NCBI RefSeq assembly: GCF_038002225.1
Contig: NZ_JBBOCA010000001.1
Coordinates: forward strand, 1,116,001-1,180,000
Reading direction: 5' to 3'
Source: Paenibacillus sp. FSL R7-0204
Lineage (GTDB): Bacteria; Bacillota; Bacilli; Paenibacillales; Paenibacillaceae
Length of the DNA stretch: 64,000 nt
The notes below the pieces were generated by a model. That model was not told where the DNA came from and did not search any database. It saw only the letters and a program-made list of their open reading frames with translations. The stretch's first letter is position 1. Every line of letters begins with the position of its first letter. This document shows, one piece after another, positions 43,868-53,191 of the stretch. A program made the translations under genes and the position numbers.

Positions 43868-45184
43868 CTATTGCTTCACAATATCCTGCACCGCTTTATC
43901 CAGCTTCTCCAGTAGCTGGTCATGATTCAGCTGGCCGCCGAGGTATTCCTGCATGGCTGCGCCGAAGCCCTGGGTGACGCCGTCAGGGAACATATCCCAG
44001 TTCCAGCCCAGCGCGCTCGCAGACTTCTCCTGCACGGCAACGGCGACCTGGCCGATATCAGCGGCATCTGCGGTGATATTTGCTTCCGCCGGGATGAACT
44101 TGAATTCCTTGGTCAGATACTTCTGGCCCGTTTCCGAGCTGACCATCCAGTTCAGGAAGGCCTTGGCTTCCTCCGGATGTGCGGATTTGCTGTTTACGAT
44201 ATAGTTGTTAGGCACGCCTACCAGGATGGTGCCTTCTTCGTTATTGATCGGGAGCGGGAGGAGGCCCAGGTTCAGAGCCGGATCGATTTTGTCGATATCG
44301 CCTTGCGTCCAGTTCCCCTGCAGCATCATGGCGGCCTTGCCGGAGGCGAATTCAGCCACCTGGGTCGCGTAATCGGTAGTCATCTTGTTGTCCTGGGCAT
44401 TATCGAAGATCACATCGACCAGATCCAGCCATTGCTTGAAGACGGCATTGCCCTTGATGGTCTGTTTGCCTGCCTTGACATCGTCAATGAACTGCTTCGG
44501 ATCAGGCTGGTGCGCCATGCCCACGTTAACAAGGTGAATCCCCATGGACCACCACTCATTGGTCGCTTCAAACGGCGTGATGCCGGCGGTCTTCAGCTTG
44601 GCTACGGCATCCTTGAGCTGCGGGAGTGTCTTGGGCTCTTCCGTTATCCCGGCTTTGGCGAACAGATCCTTGTTGTAGATCAGCCCGTAGCCTTCTACAT
44701 TCATAGGCATGCCATAGAGCTTGCCGTCTACGGTTGCCGGTGTCTTGGCAGTTGGGATCAGCTGGGCGGCCCAAGGCTCATTGCTCAGGTCAGTGGCGCG
44801 GTCCATATAAGGAACAAGGGCTGTATACCCGCCGTTATTGAAAATCTCAGGCTCAGAGCCGGAGGCAATCTCAGCTTTCAGCAGCGCGCCGTAATCCTCA
44901 CCGCCGCCATGCGTTTCGACTTCCACCTTCACCCCCGTCTCCTTCTCATATTCTTCAGCGAGTGCATTCAGCTGCTCGGCAATCTCCACCTTGAACTGGA
45001 ACATCTTGATGGTAACATCCTTGGCAGGCGCTTTGCCGGCTTCCGGTGCTGCGGATTCGCTTGACGCGTTAGGAGCATTCGTAGCGCTTCCATTGCCTGC
45101 GGAATTCGTATTGCCGCTGTTCCCGCAACCTGCGATAATGAGGGTGCAAACGGTTGCCATGATGAACGCGAACTTTCTTGTCAT
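43868..45184 (-). CDS. carbohydrate ABC transporter substrate-binding lipoprotein
   Basis: 438 residues with a lipoprotein signal ending LIIAGC (Cys20) and an Asn/Ser/Ala linker. The mature protein has the family-1 solute-binding fold (IKMFQFKVEIAEQLNALA, IASGSEPEIFNNGGYTALVP, GNWTQGDIDKIDPALN). GGGAGG precedes the ATG. It is the third gene after two permeases, separated by a 121-nt gap that holds a repeated regulatory-like element (45247-45284), so it may also have its own promoter. Substrate unknown. Confidence 0.92.
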   Translation of the reverse strand: MTRKFAFIMATVCTLIIAGCGNSGNTNSAGNGSATNAPNASSESAAPEAGKAPAKDVTIKMFQFKVEIAEQLNALAEEYEKETGVKVEVETHGGGEDYGALLKAEIASGSEPEIFNNGGYTALVPYMDRATDLSNEPWAAQLIPTAKTPATVDGKLYGMPMNVEGYGLIYNKDLFAKAGITEEPKTLPQLKDAVAKLKTAGITPFEATNEWWSMGIHLVNVGMAHQPDPKQFIDDVKAGKQTIKGNAVFKQWLDLVDVIFDNAQDNKMTTDYATQVAEFASGKAAMMLQGNWTQGDIDKIDPALNLGLLPLPINNEEGTILVGVPNNYIVNSKSAHPEEAKAFLNWMVSSETGQKYLTKEFKFIPAEANITADAADIGQVAVAVQEKSASALGWNWDMFPDGVTQGFGAAMQEYLGGQLNHDQLLEKLDKAVQDIVKQ

Positions 45185-45246
45185 AGAATAACCTCCCTGG
45201 TCTGTGGTTCCTGCTCTTAGAGCGTAAAGGAATGGATAGATGACTT

Positions 45247-45284
45247 ACACTTCATATGTTGCTCGAAAAAGTGGATATTATTGC
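45247..45284 (-). promoter_or_regulatory. 38-bp element A, copy in front of the binding-protein gene
   Basis: It matches element B at 47112-47149 at 30 of 38 positions in the same orientation. Shared parts are ACACTTCAT, GAAAA and GTGGAT...TATTGC. It lies between the MalG-type permease gene and the binding-protein gene. A YesN binding site or a duplicated promoter is likely. Confidence 0.5.
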
Positions 45285-45305
45285 GGAGGGAAGCCTGCCC
45301 TAAGA

Positions 45306-46142
45306 TCATCCCTTGATGGAGCCTGCCGTCACGCCTTCCACAATATAACGCTGGAGTGACAGGAAGAACAAGAGAATAGGCGTGATCGCCATGACGAGAC
45401 CCGCAAGGGCCAGATCCCACTTCTTGGTGTACTGACCGAAGAACTTGGTCACAGCTACGGGCAGGGTCGTCAGATCCTTATTCCCGCCGATCACCAGGAC
45501 AGGCAGCAGATAGTCATTCCAGATCCATAGTGTATTCAGGATAATGACGGTTACAATAATTGGCAGCAGCAGCGGGAAGACGATCCGGAAGAACACGCCG
45601 TACGGATTCGAGCCGTCCACCCGCGCGGCTTCCTCCAGCTCCAGAGGAACCGTCTTAATGAACCCGTGGAACAGGAAGACCGACAGCGGCATCCCGAAGC
45701 CGAGGTAACAGGCCACGATGCCGTACAGCTCGCCGCGCAGCTCCAGCAGGCTGGTCACCCGGACCAACTGCAGCATGAGCGACTGGAACGGGATGATCAT
45801 CGCCGAGACCAGCAGCAGGAACACGAAGGAATTGAAGCGCGTCGGCTTGCGCACAATCTGATAAGCGGCCATCGAGCTGAACAGGACGATGAAGATTACA
45901 CTTAGAATCGTAATTGTCAGAGAGTTGAAGAAGGCCTGCGGGAAGTTAATGGCATCCCAGACCTTGGAATAGTTACTCCAGTGGAACACCTGCGGCCAGG
46001 AAGCGGCATCGATCAGGATGTCCTTCAGCCCCTTAACCGAGTTGCTCAGGACCAGATAGAACGGTGACAGGAAGACAATAGCCAGCAGAATGGCGGCAAT
46101 TTCCAGAACGAAGTTGCCCGGGCGGTAGCGGCTGCTGTTCAT
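45306..46142 (-). CDS. sugar ABC transporter permease, MalG type
   Basis: 278 residues with six predicted helices, EAA loop EEAARVDGSNPYGVFFRIV and C-terminus QRYIVEGVTAGSIKG, both typical of MalG-type subunits. Its ATG overlaps the stop of the MalF-type gene by one base (TAATG). It forms the channel with the protein at 46142-47032. No ATPase gene is nearby. Confidence 0.93.
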   Translation of the reverse strand: MNSSRYRPGNFVLEIAAILLAIVFLSPFYLVLSNSVKGLKDILIDAASWPQVFHWSNYSKVWDAINFPQAFFNSLTITILSVIFIVLFSSMAAYQIVRKPTRFNSFVFLLLVSAMIIPFQSLMLQLVRVTSLLELRGELYGIVACYLGFGMPLSVFLFHGFIKTVPLELEEAARVDGSNPYGVFFRIVFPLLLPIIVTVIILNTLWIWNDYLLPVLVIGGNKDLTTLPVAVTKFFGQYTKKWDLALAGLVMAITPILLFFLSLQRYIVEGVTAGSIKG

Positions 46143-47032
46143 TAGGCGGACACCTCTTTTCGTTTGGTAAGCCAGACCTGGGTGACGGTGATCAGGGAGA
46201 CGGCGGCGAAGAAGAGCAGCGCTTTGGCTGTACCCAGGCCATACCGGTTGTTGATCAGCGCCTCCGCATAGATGTTATAGGCCAGCGACTGGGTCGAGGT
46301 GCCCGGTCCGCCTTTGGTCAGCGACAGGTTGAGGTCGAACATTTTGAAGGCATTGGAGGTCGTCAGGAACAGGCAGATGGTAATCGCCGGCATAATCAGC
46401 GGGATGTAGACGCTCTTGAACAGCTGCGGAGCGCGGGCACCGTCTATGCGGGCAGCTTCAATGAGATCCTTCGGAATCCCGGCCAGCCCGGCGATATAGA
46501 TGACCATCATATAACCGGCCGTCTGCCAGACGAACACGATCACCAGACCCCAGAACCCGGTGCTTGGCGTCCCCAGCCAGGGCAGCTGGAAGAATGAAAT
46601 CCCGGTCAGCTCACCGATTGTAGCGAAGCCCTTGGTGAAGATGAACTGCCAGATGTAGCCGAGCAGAATGCCGCCGATCACATTGGGCATGAAAAAGACG
46701 GTACGGAGCAGCTTCTTCGTCTTCAGCGTCGTCATTAGAATGAAGGCCAGGAGCAGCGCAAGCACGTTGGCAGCCACAACTGAGATCACGGTGAAACGCA
46801 GGGTGAAGACCAGGGACTCCCAGAACTTATCGTCATTCATGAAAATCCGTTTCCAGTTGGCCGCGCCGGTCCAGACCGCTTTGTCCAGATCCAGCCCGTT
46901 CCAGTCCGTGGAGGAGTAGTAGAAGCCGAGGAAGAACGGGGTGACCACAATGGTCAGGAAAAAGAGCAGACAGGGGCCGAGAAATACGATTTGCTGTCCC
47001 CAGCCGCGCTGTATACCTAGAGTTTTTCTCAT
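46142..47032 (-). CDS. sugar ABC transporter permease, MalF type
   Basis: 296 residues, six predicted helices, EAA loop EAARIDGARAPQLFKSVYIP. AAAGGAG precedes the ATG. It is the first gene of the minus-strand operon, with a possible promoter TTGTGT-18-TATAAT in the divergent region, overlapping element B. The divergent YesM/YesN pair is the likely regulator. Confidence 0.93.
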   Translation of the reverse strand: MRKTLGIQRGWGQQIVFLGPCLLFFLTIVVTPFFLGFYYSSTDWNGLDLDKAVWTGAANWKRIFMNDDKFWESLVFTLRFTVISVVAANVLALLLAFILMTTLKTKKLLRTVFFMPNVIGGILLGYIWQFIFTKGFATIGELTGISFFQLPWLGTPSTGFWGLVIVFVWQTAGYMMVIYIAGLAGIPKDLIEAARIDGARAPQLFKSVYIPLIMPAITICLFLTTSNAFKMFDLNLSLTKGGPGTSTQSLAYNIYAEALINNRYGLGTAKALLFFAAVSLITVTQVWLTKRKEVSA

Positions 47033-47111
47033 ATGGACTCTCCTTTGGGTAAGTTTGGGTAAGATATCTACGGGTTCACAGCTTGATTATAGAAAGCCCG
47101 GGCCACCGCCA

Positions 47112-47149
47112 ACACTTCATTTCATGCCGGAAAAGGTGGATTATATTGC
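47112..47149 (-). promoter_or_regulatory. 38-bp element B in the divergent permease/yesM region
   Basis: The partner of element A (30 of 38 identical). Read on the minus strand it contains TATAAT, with TTGTGT 18 nt upstream, so it probably includes the start of transcription of the sugar operon and a regulator site. Confidence 0.5.
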
Positions 47150-47188
47150 AGGCCATACGGCGCACACAACTTGCAGGAGGTTTCCCCC

Positions 47189-49015
47189 ATGTTCAAGAAC
47201 AGCATCCGTACACGGCTGATGGCCTTAGTGCTGCTGGCGTCAGTGATCCCGTCAGGCATCTCTGTGACCTTCTCTTATCTCTATACGAGGCAGTCGGTTA
47301 CGGACCAGTCCGTAAAGCAGAATACGAAGCTGCTGACGCTGGGGGAGGCGAATCTCCGGAGTTATTTCAGCGGCATGAACCAGCAGGCGATGTCGCTCTA
47401 CAGCGGGATCAATGTTCCCAGCTCCTTCTACACCACTCTGCTTACCGCCAAAAGCCCCGCCCTGGCCCCGCCCGGCACCATACTGCCGGACACCCGGGCT
47501 ATCATCTCCACCCAGCTGTACAATCTGTTCCTCTCCGACCGTAATACGTATCAGATTCATCTGTATGTGAGGGCCGCCAGGCAGTCCAATCTGCTGCTTA
47601 AGGGATTTTTCCGCCGTGAGGATAATGCAGGCTATACTGCGAAGGAGCAGGCCGGAGGGACTTACCGCCCTTATCTCGAAGTGACGCATATGGATCATCA
47701 GTACGGAGTGAAGTCCGGCTTTCCCAATCTGAAGCCAGGGAGCGTGCCGGTCTTCACGGCCCATTTCCCCATCTACCGGACCCCTAGTGACAGCGTACTG
47801 GCAGATCTGTCGATCGATTATACGCTGGGGGAGCTGGAGGGGATTGTGGAGTCGATGTACAATTCGGACACTGAGCGCCTGTATGTGCTGAATGAGCAAG
47901 GCGAGGCGCTGTTTGCCTCGGGTACGGACTGGATCGGGAAGCCGGTCGAGGCAGGCTGGAGCCGTCTCCCCGCAGAGCAGGACAGCGGGCATTTCGCCTG
48001 GAAGAAGGACGGCTTCCAGGGGATCGTAATGTTCAAGCAGATCAAGGCCCCTTTGTTCAGCGGAAGCATTATCAAGCTGGTGCCCTATGAAGATCTCTAT
48101 ACGGACGCAAGGGTGATTACCCGGTTCAATATGGGCATCGGACTGCTGTTCCTGCTGATAGGGGGCATCAGTGCCGTGCTGATCTCCATCGGCTTCACCC
48201 GTCCGATCAAGAAGCTGATTCACTTCACGCAGAAGGTGCAGACCGGCCAGCTGGATGCGCATATGGATGCCGAGCGGGAGGACGAGTTCGGGCTCCTCAC
48301 CCGCAAGATCACCGGCATGACCCGCACGATCAATGAGCTGATCGTCAAGGAATACCGGCTGGAGCTGGCGAACAAGACGAATCAGCTGAAGGCGCTGCAG
48401 GCCCAGGTGAACCCGCATTTTCTCTACAATGCGCTGCAATCCATCGCCAGCCTGTCCTTGCGCTATAATGCGCCGAAGGTGTATGATCTCATCTATTCCC
48501 TGGGCAGTATGATGCGTTATTCGATGAATACCGAGCGGACCCGGGTGCCGCTGCGGGATGAGATTGAGCATGTGCAGAACTATATGATTCTCCAGACGGA
48601 GCGGTTCGGCGAAGAGAATCTGCGGCTTGTGGTTCAGGCGGGACCGGAGGCGCTGGAGCTGATCCTGCCGAAGATGATCCTGCAGCCGATTGTGGAGAAT
48701 ATCTTCAAGCATGCCTTCGCTGACGGCATAAGCGGAGGGCTGATCCAGATCGAGTGCAGGCTGGAGGGAGCGGCCAGGCTGGTGCTTGCCGTCATTGATA
48801 ACGGCCGGGGCATGAGCCCGGAGCGGCTGGAGGAGATTACGGCCTGCCTCAGAGGCAGCAGCCAGCAAGGCCAGGAGGAGATCGGCCTGTACAATGTGCT
48901 GGCCCGGCTGCGGCTCCAGTTCGGCAGCGCAGCGGAGATGCTGCTTAAGAATAATGAAGACGGCCAGGGGCTTACCGTTACGCTGATTATTCCGCTGGAG
49001 GAGATCGGCGGTTAA
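47189..49015 (+). CDS. YesM-like sensor histidine kinase (cache, HAMP, His_kinase)
   Basis: 608 residues. A membrane segment (about 8-30) and an extracellular cache-type domain lead to a second membrane helix (about 315-340) and a HAMP domain. The His_kinase domain of the YesM/LytS class follows, with phospho-His410 in NPHFLYNALQ, and the HATPase (DNGRGM, GLYNVLARL). It senses an extracellular signal, probably sugar-related, and phosphorylates the regulator at 49065. GCAGGAGG supports ATG 47189. It is divergent from the sugar ABC operon, the usual arrangement. Confidence 0.93.
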   Translation: MFKNSIRTRLMALVLLASVIPSGISVTFSYLYTRQSVTDQSVKQNTKLLTLGEANLRSYFSGMNQQAMSLYSGINVPSSFYTTLLTAKSPALAPPGTILPDTRAIISTQLYNLFLSDRNTYQIHLYVRAARQSNLLLKGFFRREDNAGYTAKEQAGGTYRPYLEVTHMDHQYGVKSGFPNLKPGSVPVFTAHFPIYRTPSDSVLADLSIDYTLGELEGIVESMYNSDTERLYVLNEQGEALFASGTDWIGKPVEAGWSRLPAEQDSGHFAWKKDGFQGIVMFKQIKAPLFSGSIIKLVPYEDLYTDARVITRFNMGIGLLFLLIGGISAVLISIGFTRPIKKLIHFTQKVQTGQLDAHMDAEREDEFGLLTRKITGMTRTINELIVKEYRLELANKTNQLKALQAQVNPHFLYNALQSIASLSLRYNAPKVYDLIYSLGSMMRYSMNTERTRVPLRDEIEHVQNYMILQTERFGEENLRLVVQAGPEALELILPKMILQPIVENIFKHAFADGISGGLIQIECRLEGAARLVLAVIDNGRGMSPERLEEITACLRGSSQQGQEEIGLYNVLARLRLQFGSAAEMLLKNNEDGQGLTVTLIIPLEEIGG

Positions 49016-49064
49016 TTCCGGCGGCTTTTGCGAATAGAGACTATTTCTTGAAGGAGCGGCTGAG

Positions 49065-50645
49065 ATGAAGGTGCTGATTGTAGATGATGAGAAGCATGTG
49101 CGGGAGGCCATCCGTTATTTTGTTCCGTGGGACAGCTATAACATCTCCGGGATCTATGAGGCGACCAACGGGCAGGAGGCGAAACAGATTATGCAGGAGC
49201 ATCAGCCGGCTGTCGTCTTCACGGATATGCGGATGCCGCTGATGGACGGGGCGGAGCTGCTGGAATGGCTGCACCGGCATTATCCGCATACGAAGACGAT
49301 TGTCATCAGCGGGTATCAGGATTTCAATTACGTCAAGCCGGCCATCGTATACGGCGGTACGGATTATCTGCTGAAGCCGCTGAACAGCAAGCAGCTGATT
49401 GCCTCTGCGGAGCATGCCTTCAAGCTGTGGATGGAGGAGGAGGCGGAACGGAAGCGGCGCCAGCGCCAGAACATGCAGCTGAACGCGCTGCGTCCGCTCT
49501 ACTGGGACAAGATGCTGTCCGATCTGGTGAGCGGACAGGCCTCGTTCCATGAGCTGAAGCTGTCCCTCTGTGAAGAGCTGGGGATGCCGATTGGGGCGCA
49601 GGAGTGCAGAATCGCCGTAATCCCGCTGCAAGCTGCAGACTGCCATCTGCTGCGGAGATTCCGCGGGGATGTGGCTTTGACGGCCTTCGTGCTGGCTAAT
49701 GTCTGCAATGAAGTGATGGCGGCGGACCAGAGCGGCTATGCCTTCCGCAACTGGCAGGGTGGAGGCGAGCTTGTAGTTCTGCTGTGGAGTGCTGTAGCGC
49801 GGGCGGAGGAGCTGCTTAACCGCATGAATGAAGCCATCCGCCAGGCGTTCGGCGTTCAGCTGGATATCGGGCTTAGTCCGCTGAGCCCGTTGCCGGAAGG
49901 GCTGCGGTCTGCATTTGAACAGGCAGGCCAGGCGCTTGAGGAGCGGAATCTATTGCAGCGGGACGGGCGAATCCATCCCTTCAGAGCGCACAGGGACGGG
50001 AGTGGACCTGCAAACGACTACGGCCTGGAGGAACGGCTGGATAAGCTTAGAATCGCCGTATTGTCCGGCGATCTGGAGCGGATGGAGCGGGTGGCGGAGG
50101 AGTGGGCCGGGCATCTGGCCGGGCTGAAGCTGCTCACGGAGCGCGTTCTGCTGCAGCAGCAGACGGAGATTCTGGAGGTTCTGAAGCGCTGGCGGCCGGA
50201 GGAGGAGCTCAGCCTGGAGCGCTGTTATGACGCCGAGGGGCTGTTCTCGGTGGAGAACTGGCAGTTCCGGCTGAAATCGCTGCTGAACCGCTTATCCAAG
50301 AGCAGCCCGCAAGCGCCGGACAGCCGGCTTGTCCAGGAGATCAGGGAGTACCTGGACCGGAATTATGCGCAGGAGATGACACTGCAGCATATTGCGGAAC
50401 GCTTTTTCATCAGCAGAGAGAATGTGTCGCGCAAGTTCAAGCAGATTACCGGAGAGAATCTGTCGGATTATCTGACCGGTCTCCGGGTGGAGAAGGCGAA
50501 GACGCTGCTCCAGAATACAAATCTGCGGCTGTCGCAGATCGCGGAGCTGGTGGGCTATGAGGATGAGAAGTATTTCAGCCGTGTCTTCAAGAAAACCGCC
50601 GGCCTCACGCCAAGAGAATACCGCAAGTTGGAGGAAGAAGCCTGA
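49065..50645 (+). CDS. YesN-like response regulator with AraC-type DNA-binding domain
   Basis: 526 residues. An N-terminal receiver (VDDEKH, phospho-Asp54 in FTDMRMPL, conserved Lys in LLKPLN), a long helical middle region, and a C-terminal pair of AraC helix-turn-helix motifs (ITLQHIAERF-like MTLQHIAERFFIS and LSQIAELVGYEDEKYFSRVFKK). It should activate the divergent sugar ABC operon, possibly through the 38-bp elements. It is 49 nt downstream of the kinase with GAAGGAG before the ATG. Confidence 0.94.
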   Translation: MKVLIVDDEKHVREAIRYFVPWDSYNISGIYEATNGQEAKQIMQEHQPAVVFTDMRMPLMDGAELLEWLHRHYPHTKTIVISGYQDFNYVKPAIVYGGTDYLLKPLNSKQLIASAEHAFKLWMEEEAERKRRQRQNMQLNALRPLYWDKMLSDLVSGQASFHELKLSLCEELGMPIGAQECRIAVIPLQAADCHLLRRFRGDVALTAFVLANVCNEVMAADQSGYAFRNWQGGGELVVLLWSAVARAEELLNRMNEAIRQAFGVQLDIGLSPLSPLPEGLRSAFEQAGQALEERNLLQRDGRIHPFRAHRDGSGPANDYGLEERLDKLRIAVLSGDLERMERVAEEWAGHLAGLKLLTERVLLQQQTEILEVLKRWRPEEELSLERCYDAEGLFSVENWQFRLKSLLNRLSKSSPQAPDSRLVQEIREYLDRNYAQEMTLQHIAERFFISRENVSRKFKQITGENLSDYLTGLRVEKAKTLLQNTNLRLSQIAELVGYEDEKYFSRVFKKTAGLTPREYRKLEEEA

Positions 50646-50752
50646 GTATGTAAGGTTTACGGTCTACCTTTCAGCATTTCCCGGTCTGCAACCGATAATA
50701 GCTATATGGGCAATGAATACATAGCTGCGGTTATAGGGGAGAGCTGGATAAA

Positions 50753-51757
50753 ATGGACAATGATCTGGGAAGAACGATTAAGAATGACCTGATTAATGCC
50801 TATGGAGTGACTGTAATTCCGGCGGGAAGCAGACTGAATGCCGAGCATCTGGAGCTTATCCGCAAACAAAAAATCGACAGATTCGACATTCTTTTTGCAG
50901 ATGAGGCTGACCAGGCGCCCTCCTACCAGAAGATGGTCAACAGTACAGTGGACCTGTCCAAGGAATTATTCGAATCTTACCGAATCTCCCGCAAAATCCC
51001 GCTGGCGGATATCCGCAAGGAGGTGCTTCCGGTCATCCAGGAGATCTCGCGCAACCCGGATATCTTCGCCTTGTTCCATTCGGTGCAGGGCAAGGATGAT
51101 TATACATATGAGCACAACATCGGCGTTGCGGTGCTCTCTACCCTAATCGGCAGATGGCTGGAGATGAGTGAAGCGGAGTTGTCCGTGCTCTCCATGGCTG
51201 CCACTCTGCATGACATCGGCAAGCTGAAGATTCCCTCAGAGCTGCTGAATAAGCCCGGCAAGCTGACGGACGAGGAATACACCCAGGTGAAGAAGCACAC
51301 AGTCTACGGCTACGAGATCCTCAAAGAAACCACCGGAGCCAATTCACGCATTGCCCTGGTGGCGCTTCAGCATCATGAACGTAATGACGGCAAGGGATAT
51401 CCGCTGGGCCTGAAGGACGAACAGATCGATCCGTACAGCAAAATTGTGGCCGTGGCGGATATTTTTCATGCGATGTCCAGCAAGCGCCCGTATCATGAAC
51501 CGACGCCGTTCCATATGATTGTGGATCAGATGAGAAGAGGCAGCTTCGGCGCGCTGGACCCGCATATTGTAACCGTTTTTCTGGAAAATATCGTGAAGCG
51601 GTCAGTTGGGCGTGAAGTGGTCCTAACCGATGGCCGGGTCGGCGAGATTGTCTACTTGAACCCGCATGATATCGAGACTCCGCTGATCCGCATCGGGGAT
51701 GAATATATTGATCTCAGCAAAAGAACGGAGCTTAATATCCGGGAGATCAGTCTCTGA
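50753..51757 (+). CDS. HD-GYP domain protein, putative c-di-GMP phosphodiesterase
   Basis: 334 residues. The HD-GYP domain covers about 110-280, with YEHN (His121), the HD pair His153-Asp154 in LHDIGKLKIP, HH at 207-208 and the GYP motif in NDGKGYP (211-217). The metal-binding residues are intact, consistent with hydrolysis of c-di-GMP. The N-terminal 100 residues are a short DUF3391-like region. Transcribed alone. Confidence 0.9.
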   Translation: MDNDLGRTIKNDLINAYGVTVIPAGSRLNAEHLELIRKQKIDRFDILFADEADQAPSYQKMVNSTVDLSKELFESYRISRKIPLADIRKEVLPVIQEISRNPDIFALFHSVQGKDDYTYEHNIGVAVLSTLIGRWLEMSEAELSVLSMAATLHDIGKLKIPSELLNKPGKLTDEEYTQVKKHTVYGYEILKETTGANSRIALVALQHHERNDGKGYPLGLKDEQIDPYSKIVAVADIFHAMSSKRPYHEPTPFHMIVDQMRRGSFGALDPHIVTVFLENIVKRSVGREVVLTDGRVGEIVYLNPHDIETPLIRIGDEYIDLSKRTELNIREISL

Positions 51758-51764
51758 TTCCGAT

Positions 51765-52952
51765 CTACTTGTTGAAATAATCGGCCACTCCCTCAGCGAC
51801 TGCCTGAGCTGCCTTGCGCTGATAAGCCGCCTTGCGTACAATCGATTCGTCGTACGGGTTCGACAGGAAGCCCAGCTCTACAAGAGTGGCCGGCAGCGGA
51901 TTCTCCCGCAGAATATGGTAGTCGCCGAAGGAGAGGCCGTTGCTGCGCAGACCGATGCCCTCACCCAGCCGGGTCTCCACCGCCCGGGCCAGCCGCAGAT
52001 CATTCTGCTGCGAATAGAAGAAGGTCAGCGTGCCGGAGACATTCTTCGGCGATGAATTATAATGAATGCTGACAAAAGCGTCCGCACCGAGCGACCGCCC
52101 GAGCTGCACCCGCTGGGAGAGCGCAGGCTTCTGGTCCCCGCGGGTCCGGGTCATCTCCACCCTGGCTCCCTTGGCGGTCAGATAATCCCGCAGGTAGAGG
52201 GAGGTCTGGAGCGTCAGATCCTTCTCCATCGTGTCATAGGTTGTCCCGAGCATGCCGGGATCGGTGCCGCCGTGGCCGGGGTCCACAATGATCAGTTTGC
52301 CCCGGATACTGCCGGATTTCCGTACCACACTCGGAGTCTGGCTATTCGAGCTGACAGTGCTTGCGCTGCGGACGGTTCCGCCTGACAGATACCCGGAGGA
52401 TACCCAGCCGACCGTTCCTCCGGCGGTGCGGACCCGCGACCACTCTCCCTGACGGAGCAGGAGCGTAACCTTGTTGCCGGATTGCAGGGAGCCGACTGCC
52501 TCATAACCGGTTCCCGGCCCGCTGCGGATGCGGAGGGAAGACGCGGTCACGACAGCCGTTCCGCTAGAGGCTGATGAGGTCTTGACCGTCGCTTTGGCCG
52601 ATGCCTTGGAGGCGGTGGAATTGGAAGAGGCGCTGGCGGAAGTAGTACTAGTGGAGGAACTCCCACTGGTACGCTTCAGATAATAACCGGCTACCCAGCC
52701 GGAGACAGAGCCCGCCCGGACCTTGAGCCAGCCATGCTGCTCTTCAGTGACGGTAACGGTGGCTCCGGCAGCCAGAGAACCTGTGACGGCGGCGCTTGCA
52801 GCAGGCTCACTGCGTACATTCAGAGAGCTGGCGAACACTTTGGCCGTGTAAGAAGTTGCAGCATAAGCGGTAGAAGACGGCAGGACAGGTGCCAATATGG
52901 ATGAAGTCAGCAGACAGGCTGACAGGACTGCGGTATGTATTTTTTGTCGCAT
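51765..52952 (-). CDS. N-acetylmuramoyl-L-alanine amidase with two SH3b domains
   Basis: 395 residues. The signal peptide ends near AYA (about residue 32). Two bacterial SH3 domains follow (about 33-93 and 128-190; SSLNVRSEPAAS and SSLRIRSGPGTGYEAVGS), separated by a Ser/Thr-rich linker. The C-terminal Amidase_3 domain (about 215-393) has the Zn ligands in DPGHGG, MEKDLTL and SIHYN and the catalytic Glu in LVELGFLSNP. It cleaves the amide between MurNAc and the stem peptide in the cell wall. Confidence 0.94.
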   Translation of the reverse strand: MRQKIHTAVLSACLLTSSILAPVLPSSTAYAATSYTAKVFASSLNVRSEPAASAAVTGSLAAGATVTVTEEQHGWLKVRAGSVSGWVAGYYLKRTSGSSSTSTTSASASSNSTASKASAKATVKTSSASSGTAVVTASSLRIRSGPGTGYEAVGSLQSGNKVTLLLRQGEWSRVRTAGGTVGWVSSGYLSGGTVRSASTVSSNSQTPSVVRKSGSIRGKLIIVDPGHGGTDPGMLGTTYDTMEKDLTLQTSLYLRDYLTAKGARVEMTRTRGDQKPALSQRVQLGRSLGADAFVSIHYNSSPKNVSGTLTFFYSQQNDLRLARAVETRLGEGIGLRSNGLSFGDYHILRENPLPATLVELGFLSNPYDESIVRKAAYQRKAAQAVAEGVADYFNK

Positions 52953-53191
52953 ACAAATAAAGCCCCATTTCCCCTAGAGATAACATTCTATTACCCGTTT
53001 CATCGGTCGGAGAATACCGAAAAATTAAAATTGAAGATAAATACCTACTTCAGCTACTGCTAACAACGATACTGATCATCTTCCTCTCATTTTCCTCTGC
53101 GGCTGCCCAATATCGCCCGAAGCCCTATTCGTTGGCAGGAAATGTCTGTATAATTATTACATATTGGGGAAACAGACAAAGGAGTGCCGCC

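Noticed and set aside
43922..45064. 380-codon plus-strand frame opposite the second binding-protein gene
   Set aside because: Shadow frame of a well-supported lipoprotein gene, with no ribosome binding site or recognisable domain.
47252..49111. Long minus-strand open frame opposite the YesM-like gene
   Set aside because: It is a shadow of a GC-rich gene; its composition is not protein-like and the plus-strand frame has full kinase motifs.
53132..53191. Longer N-terminus for the TIR-like protein
   Set aside because: The first 20 codons lie over the probable promoter (TATAAT at 53149), and AAAGGAG points to GTG 53192.
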